A stretch of 8,890 bases of DNA, from assembly GCA_022508725.1 (NCBI GenBank), contig JAFLUR010000080.1:1-8890 (forward strand). The letters run 5' to 3'. The translations under genes and the position numbers were made by a program. Under the pieces are notes generated by a model. That model saw only the letters and a program-made list of their open reading frames with translations, was not told where the DNA came from and ran no database searches. Positions 4,445 to 8,890 of the stretch are shown here, piece by piece; position 1 is the first letter of the stretch, and each line of letters opens with the position of its first letter. Source of the stretch: Oscillospiraceae bacterium. Lineage in GTDB: Bacteria > Bacillota > Clostridia > UBA1381.

Positions 4445-5755
4445 ATGACTGAAATTATGCCTTTTAAAGGCTACCGATATAACAGCGAAAAGGTCCCGGA
4501 TCTCGGAAAAATTCTTGCGCCGCCCTATGATTCCATCTCGGACGATGAACAAAAGGCGCTTTATGAGCTTGACGAAAACAATGTCGTTCGTCTTGCTTTC
4601 GGTATGACATACCCAAATGACAACAACAGCAACAATAAATATACGCGCTCGGCGTCCACTCTTAAAAAATGGATATCGGAAGGAATACTTGTTCAAGATG
4701 AAAAGCCGGCAATATATTTATACGAACAGATCGTTCCGCTCGATGAGGTTCAATCTCATTCAAGCATAGGCTTTGTCGCGCTGCTCAAGCTTGACGACTT
4801 TTCCGGCAATTCCGTCATGCCGTGCGAGGAATCGGTTATATTCGCAAAAAACGACCGGTTCAATCTGCTGTCCGCGACAAATGCGAATTTCGGAATGATA
4901 AACTGTATCTACTCGGACGAAACAAAAACCGTTTCATCCATTATCAGTGAAATTTCCGAAACAGAACCCGATATGGATTTTACCGCGGAAAACGGTATAA
5001 CGCATCGTCTGTGGACAATAACCTACGATCCGACCATCCGGACCGTCCGGGAAGCTCTTATGAATAAGCCCATTGTTATCGCCGACGGTCAGAACAGATA
5101 TGAAGCATGCCTTGACTATGCGAAAATGCTGCGAAAATCCAATCCCGACCCGAACGGTTCGGAGGGCTATAACTATATTATGGCTCTTTTCAGCAATATA
5201 AACGACGACGGCGTTCTTCAAATACCGGTACACCGTCTTGTAACCAACCCCAAATTCAAGCCCGATTATCTTATCGCCGGCGCTCAGGATCATTTTAAGG
5301 TTGAAAAAATCATTGTCGATACCGATATGACGGAGCTTGTCGATACCATGCGAAAACAAATCGCGACGCAGCGCAAGGAAAATAAAATCGCGTTCTACTG
5401 CGGAGGAAATTATTTTTACCGGTTCACCCTCACGGACCCGGAGTACCTTGCAACAATTCTTCCCGATAAATCGGACGCATACAGAAGTCTTGACATAACC
5501 GTGCTCAATCATCTCATCTTCAAAGAGCTTATGAATATAAACGAGGATAATTATTATGAGCGCATAACGTATACAAAGGAATACGAAAAGGCTGTAAAAT
5601 CGGTTCATGACGGAGAATATAACTGTATGTTCATGGTGAACCCCACCAGAGCGTATCAGATAACGGAAATAGCAAAACGCGGAGAAAAAATGCCCGAACG
5701 CTCGGTATGCATATTCCCAAAGCCCGCAACGGGAATACTTACCTATAAGTTTTGA
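4445..5755 (+). CDS. DUF1015-family protein, divergent member
   Basis: At 436 residues this is the usual size for DUF1015. Recognisable marks are APPYDSIS (25-32), the segment 124-151 ending DRFNLLSATNANF, IADGQNRYEA (212-221), LDITVLNHLIF (349-359) and the C-terminal MPERS...FPKPATG (416-430). In the family as I know it, the second and third blocks read HEKT...DRLNLL and ADGHHRYETA. Here the histidine of the first is cysteine (C127, CEES) and both histidines of the second are Q and N (residues 216-217). The biochemical role of DUF1015 is not established; it is often found near serA/serC. The DGHHR block recalls ParB-fold serine kinases such as SerK, which is inference only. An Asn-rich stretch lies at 58-64. 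ATG 4445 follows GGAGGT (4433-4438) at 6 nt. It heads a unit with the next three genes, 34 nt before the hydrolase. Confidence 0.8.
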   Translation: MTEIMPFKGYRYNSEKVPDLGKILAPPYDSISDDEQKALYELDENNVVRLAFGMTYPNDNNSNNKYTRSASTLKKWISEGILVQDEKPAIYLYEQIVPLDEVQSHSSIGFVALLKLDDFSGNSVMPCEESVIFAKNDRFNLLSATNANFGMINCIYSDETKTVSSIISEISETEPDMDFTAENGITHRLWTITYDPTIRTVREALMNKPIVIADGQNRYEACLDYAKMLRKSNPDPNGSEGYNYIMALFSNINDDGVLQIPVHRLVTNPKFKPDYLIAGAQDHFKVEKIIVDTDMTELVDTMRKQIATQRKENKIAFYCGGNYFYRFTLTDPEYLATILPDKSDAYRSLDITVLNHLIFKELMNINEDNYYERITYTKEYEKAVKSVHDGEYNCMFMVNPTRAYQITEIAKRGEKMPERSVCIFPKPATGILTYKF

Positions 5756-5789
5756 TATCCCGTGATTTTTGAATTAAGGAGCCTTTTTG

Positions 5790-6713
5790 ATGCCTATAAA
5801 TAAAATCATTCACACAGCAATGAAGATAATTTCTTCAAACGAACCCGACCTAAAGAAAAACTACAAAGCGGAAAGACGCTTTATAAATATTACGCGGTAT
5901 AATTATCTCAAAGGCTTTTACAAAACCCTCGACCGGGAAATATATTCCGACGGTCATAAGGTTCCGGTGCGCGTTTATCCCAATAAAGACGCCGAATTTC
6001 TGATGATATTCTTTCACGGCGGCGGCTGGGTCACGGGCAGCATCGACAGCTATGACAGAGTATGCTCAAATCTTGCCAAGCTGACCGGTTCGATCGTTCT
6101 TTCGGTCGATTACCGGCTTGCTCCGGAGCATAAATTTCCGGCAGGTCTTAACGACTGCTATAATGCCGCAAAGGAAATATTCGCACATTCCGGAATATTC
6201 GGACCGGATACCGGCAATATTATACTGATAGGCGACAGCGCCGGCGCCAATCTTGCGGCTGCCGTTTCGCTTATGGCGCGCGACAGCGGGGAATTTTCGG
6301 TAAAAAAGCAGATACTTATATATCCCGCCGTTGCCAACGATCATTCACCCTCATCGCCCTTTTCGTCCGTGCATGAAAACGGCGAGGATTATATTCTCAC
6401 CTCAAAAAAGGTGGAGGATTACATGACTCTTTATATGCGTGATGAAAGTGACCGTCATAATCCGTATTTTGCGCCGCTCGAAGCGGAGGATCTTTCAAAT
6501 CAACCCGATACTCTCATTCTCACAGCCGAATACGACCCCCTGAGGGATGAGGGCGAATATTTCGGCAAACGGCTCGGACAAGCGGGGAATAAGGTACGCA
6601 CCTATCGCATAAAAGGAGTCATACACGGATATTTCGCGCTCCCGAAAGGCTTGTCGCCGGTAAGCGAGAGCTATTCTCTTATAAACAAATTCATAAGAGA
6701 GCACCGGACTTAA
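5790..6713 (+). CDS. Alpha/beta-hydrolase, HSL-type esterase/lipase family
   Basis: The 307-residue protein shows the hormone-sensitive-lipase (family IV) layout. HGGGW (76-80) supplies the oxyanion hole; VDYRLAPEH (106-114) is a family signature. GDSAG (148-152) carries the nucleophile S150; AEYDPLRD (247-254) has the acid D249 and VIHGY (277-281) the base H279. The catalytic triad is complete, so it should hydrolyse a carboxyl ester, with substrate unknown. No signal peptide is evident, so it is probably cytosolic. ATG 5790 lies 8 nt after AAGGAG (5776-5781). A TTG codon directly before it (5787) is in frame but less likely. It sits 34 nt after the DUF1015 gene and 39 nt before the acyltransferase-like gene, without a terminator between, so co-transcription is expected. 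Pairing an esterase with an acyltransferase suggests formation and removal of the same ester, which is inference. Confidence 0.9.
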   Translation: MPINKIIHTAMKIISSNEPDLKKNYKAERRFINITRYNYLKGFYKTLDREIYSDGHKVPVRVYPNKDAEFLMIFFHGGGWVTGSIDSYDRVCSNLAKLTGSIVLSVDYRLAPEHKFPAGLNDCYNAAKEIFAHSGIFGPDTGNIILIGDSAGANLAAAVSLMARDSGEFSVKKQILIYPAVANDHSPSSPFSSVHENGEDYILTSKKVEDYMTLYMRDESDRHNPYFAPLEAEDLSNQPDTLILTAEYDPLRDEGEYFGKRLGQAGNKVRTYRIKGVIHGYFALPKGLSPVSESYSLINKFIREHRT

Positions 6714-6752
6714 ACGGATTTTTTAAATTATTTGCTTGGGGATTTATTTACT

Positions 6753-8042
6753 ATGAAATTGGATTTTGTAAAGGATTATTCAACCGACTGGCAGGCTCTT
6801 GACAATGCCGCAAAAATATTTCCGTCCAACAGCAGTAAAAAGGATACAAAAGTATTCAGATTTGCCGCGGAGCTGTATGAAGACATTGATGCGGATATTC
6901 TCCAAAAGGCTCTTGACGAAACAATAAAGGAGTTTCCTCTTTTCCGCTCGACCTTGCACCGCGGCGTTTTTTGGTATTATCTCAAGGATTCCAACATAAA
7001 ACCGAAGGTGAAACGTGAAAATGCCCCTCCGTGCAGTTCGATCTACGATGCCGATATATATAATCTGCTTTTTGAAGTTACCTACTTCAATAAACGCATA
7101 AATTTAGAGGTTTACCATGCCATCACCGACGGCACGGGTGCTCTGCATTTTCTCCGTGTCCTTGTTTATTATTATATAACGATCAAATATTCGCACGATT
7201 TTGACGGCAGCGTTCCCAAACCCGACTATGACGCATCGATAAATCAAAAAGCGGAGGACAGCTTCAAGAAATACTACAAGCGCGACCGTAAAAACAAAAG
7301 CATTTCGGAATCCCGCGCATATAAAATAAGGGGAACCAAAACCGCCGAACACCGTATAAAGGTTATAGAAGGGACCGTTTCCTTAAAACGAATGCTCGAC
7401 AAAGCGCGCAGCTTGGATACAACACTTACCGTTCTTTTGGTGTCGCTTTTTTTGTGTGCGATAAATAAAAATGCGGAGCTTTCGAGAAAAAAACGCCCTA
7501 TTGTGCTTATGGTCCCGGTAAATTTAAGAAAATACTTCCGTTCGGAATCGGCGAGGAATTTTTTCTGCACCATAAATGCGGGATATAATTTCGACAAAGA
7601 CCCGGATGATTTTGAAAGCGTAGTGAAATATGTGAACGAATATTTCAAAAAACAGCTTAACGCGGAAAATCTTGCAGCAAGAATGAACAGATACACAAAA
7701 ATCGAGCGAAACGCTTTTGTAAGGATCACCCCTCTTTGGTTTAAGGATATTATTCTGAATATCGCCGGAGAGATAACACGCAACGAAACTACCGGTGCAA
7801 TTTCAAATGTGGGAAGCATATCCATGCCGGACGGCTTTGAAAAATATATCCGCCTTTTCGATATGTGCATCAGTACCGACAAGCTTCAAATATGCGTATG
7901 CTCATACATGGACAACCTCGTTATCAGCTTTTCGTCCTCATTCAAAGGAACGGATATTCAAAAGGATTTTTTTAGGAGTATTGTGGGTATGGGAATCGAT
8001 GTTTCGGTCGTATCAAATAAAACAAGCAGGGAGGAGCTGTAA
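6753..8042 (+). CDS. HxxxD acyltransferase-like protein (alcohol acetyltransferase / NRPS condensation superfamily)
   Basis: Numbered from ATG 6753 (429 residues). The motif YHAITDGTGA (121-130) is the HxxxDG active site of the chloramphenicol-acetyltransferase/condensation superfamily, with H122 as general base and D126 structural. The preceding position, often a second His in condensation domains, is Tyr. FPLFRSTLH (61-69) in the N-terminal half, VPVNLRKYF (254-262) and SNVGSISMP (351-359) in the C-terminal half match the order seen in AATase-like and stand-alone condensation proteins. These enzymes transfer an acyl group from CoA or a carrier protein to a hydroxyl or amine; the donor and acceptor here are unknown. 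There is no carrier domain or signal peptide. The start: ATG 6753 has a modest GGGGA (6738-6742) ribosome site; an in-frame TTG at 6732 lacks one. It lies 11 nt before the zinc-ribbon membrane gene. Confidence 0.8.
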   Translation: MKLDFVKDYSTDWQALDNAAKIFPSNSSKKDTKVFRFAAELYEDIDADILQKALDETIKEFPLFRSTLHRGVFWYYLKDSNIKPKVKRENAPPCSSIYDADIYNLLFEVTYFNKRINLEVYHAITDGTGALHFLRVLVYYYITIKYSHDFDGSVPKPDYDASINQKAEDSFKKYYKRDRKNKSISESRAYKIRGTKTAEHRIKVIEGTVSLKRMLDKARSLDTTLTVLLVSLFLCAINKNAELSRKKRPIVLMVPVNLRKYFRSESARNFFCTINAGYNFDKDPDDFESVVKYVNEYFKKQLNAENLAARMNRYTKIERNAFVRITPLWFKDIILNIAGEITRNETTGAISNVGSISMPDGFEKYIRLFDMCISTDKLQICVCSYMDNLVISFSSSFKGTDIQKDFFRSIVGMGIDVSVVSNKTSREEL

Positions 8043-8053
8043 CAGGAGCCATG

Positions 8054-8743
8054 ATGAACATGAAATTCTGTGAAAAATGCGGAGTACATGTAACCGATGA
8101 CAGTATACACTGTCCGCTCTGTCAGCGTATTTTGTCCGACAATTCCGAAAATGAAGAAAGCAGGGAAACCGGAAATGCCGTATTTCCGATAATACCGACA
8201 TTTTACAGCAAATACGGTTTATTTATAAAGCTTATCATTCTCACCTCAATAACAGGCTGTGTTATATCGGTAATAATCGACCTTCTCATACCCTCGCGTA
8301 TTCATTGGTCGATATTTGTTATCGTAGGTGTTTTGTGCGTATGGCTGTCGCTCGGCATCGCATACCGCAAAATGCACAATATACCCAAGGTTATTCTGCA
8401 TCAGGTCCTTGCCGCCGCCGCGGTGGTCCTTATATGGGATCTCGCTGCCGGCTGGCATAACTGGTCGGTCGATTATGTTATACCTTTTTTGTTTGTCGCC
8501 GCAAACATATCCTTGATAACAGCCGCTGTTCTTCTTAAGCTTGATATATCCGACTTTATATTTTACTGCTTTATAAATATGCTGTTCGGAATAGTTCCGA
8601 TTATATTTATATGTACCGGTATTTTGAATGTTCTCTACCCGTCGCTTATTTCGGTCGGACTTAATATAATTGCCCTGTCCGGCTTGTTTCTGTTTCAGGG
8701 CAGACGTATACGCGGAGAAATACTCAGCAGATTTCACCTTTAA
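8054..8743 (+). CDS. Zinc-ribbon six-helix membrane protein (DUF6320-like)
   Basis: The 229-residue protein begins with a zinc ribbon: C6-x2-C9 and C20-x2-C23 (FCEKCG and HCPLCQ). A polar linker (about 28-45) follows, then six predicted membrane helices near 56-79, 85-104, 113-133, 137-163, 167-191 and 194-214, and a short basic tail (RRIRGEILSRFHL). The zinc ribbon is likely cytosolic. I believe it corresponds to DUF6320, a family seen beside AATase-like genes, but the name is from memory and no function is known. ATG 8054 is chosen because AGGAG (8044-8048) is 5 nt away; the ATG at 8051 is too close, and the ATG at 8060 (11 nt) remains possible. It follows the acyltransferase gene by 11 nt, which implies translational or at least transcriptional coupling. 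A membrane partner that localises or feeds the acyltransferase is a reasonable guess. Confidence 0.8.
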   Translation: MNMKFCEKCGVHVTDDSIHCPLCQRILSDNSENEESRETGNAVFPIIPTFYSKYGLFIKLIILTSITGCVISVIIDLLIPSRIHWSIFVIVGVLCVWLSLGIAYRKMHNIPKVILHQVLAAAAVVLIWDLAAGWHNWSVDYVIPFLFVAANISLITAAVLLKLDISDFIFYCFINMLFGIVPIIFICTGILNVLYPSLISVGLNIIALSGLFLFQGRRIRGEILSRFHL

Positions 8744-8782
8744 AAATTGCAGACTTCATGCGCAAAATTTTCGCAAATTCCC

Positions 8783-8811
8783 TTGATTTTGTATTTGTAA
8801 TGTGTTATAAT
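8783..8811 (+). promoter_or_regulatory. Extended -10 sigma-A type promoter for the last gene
   Basis: TTGATT (8783-8788), a 17-bp spacer and TATAAT (8806-8811), with TGn (8803-8805) directly before the -10 box. The start near 8818 gives a short leader of about 25 nt. Between the end of the previous gene (8743) and this promoter I see only a weak TGCG/CGCA stem (8759-8775), not a clear terminator. Confidence 0.7.
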
Positions 8812-8842
8812 ACTTTCAATAATCGTAAAAGGTAAATTATTG

Positions 8843-8890
8843 ATGCTCCAATTAAATCTTGAAGAATTATGCGACGAACAAACTGCGAAA
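8843..8890 (+). CDS. Start of an unidentified gene, 3' partial
   Basis: ATG 8843 lies 9 nt after AAAGGT (8828-8833) and downstream of a good promoter. Sixteen codons (MLQLNLEELCDEQTAK) are open to the window edge. The acidic, helix-like start is too short to assign to a family. An in-frame TTG directly precedes the ATG. That a gene starts here is fairly likely from promoter plus ribosome site; its product is unknown. Confidence 0.55.
   Translation, partial: MLQLNLEELCDEQTAK

Noticed and set aside
4934..5608. A 224-codon minus-strand frame inside the DUF1015 gene
   Set aside because: No ribosome site or recognisable motif, and it is fully covered by a recognised gene on the other strand.
6732..6752. 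TTG start adding seven residues to the acyltransferase
   Set aside because: No ribosome binding site precedes it, and the ATG at 6753 has a modest one.
7274..7882. A 202-codon minus-strand frame inside the acyltransferase gene
   Set aside because: Hydrophobic low-complexity translation typical of an antisense shadow; the sense gene has its active-site motif.
8744..8782. Terminator after the membrane protein gene
   Set aside because: Only a four-pair stem (8759-8762 with 8772-8775) and no T-run are present.

Overview
The window looks like chromosome from a low-to-mid GC Gram-positive anaerobe of the class Clostridia, most likely an uncultured gut member of the Oscillospiraceae/Ruminococcaceae. 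This rests on strong AAGGAG-type ribosome binding sites, sigma-A type TTGACA/TATAAT promoters, Clostridia-like protein families (DUF1015, an HxxxD alcohol-acetyltransferase-like protein, a zinc-ribbon DUF6320-like protein), and all genes on one strand. No mobile element, CRISPR array, tRNA or rRNA is visible.

Region by region: (1) positions 2-424 hold the 3' part of a Sel1-repeat protein that enters from outside the window and ends at a wobble-paired, T-rich hairpin. (2) Positions 425-798 are a long regulatory gap with two sigma-A type promoters (472-500 and 599-626). It also holds a possible Rrf2/CymR-type operator, a ten-codon leader ORF with its own ribosome binding site, and a set of mutually exclusive RNA pairings, all before metY. 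(3) metY (799-2088) and cysK (2242-3171) encode the two PLP enzymes that fix sulfide into homocysteine and cysteine. They are separated by three perfect hairpins. (4) nadA (3285-4205) encodes the Fe-S enzyme quinolinate synthase, without nadB or nadC alongside. Hairpins lie on both sides of it. (5) A strong promoter at 4302-4330 starts a compact four-gene unit: a divergent DUF1015 protein, an HSL-family alpha/beta-hydrolase, an HxxxD acyltransferase-like protein and a six-helix membrane protein with an N-terminal zinc ribbon (4445-8743). (6) An extended -10 promoter at 8783-8811 drives a new gene whose first 16 codons reach the window end.

How the genes fit together: metY and cysK form a sulfur-assimilation block, and the metY leader looks regulated. 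NadA needs a [4Fe-4S] cluster and so depends on cysteine supply, but no direct link is shown by the sequence. The four-gene unit is the least understood part. An esterase, an acyltransferase and a membrane protein in one tight transcription unit suggest acyl transfer and removal on a lipid, alcohol or envelope substrate. The DUF1015 protein at its head appears to have lost several family-typical histidines. The two candidates for undescribed biology are the metY leader RNA and this four-gene unit.
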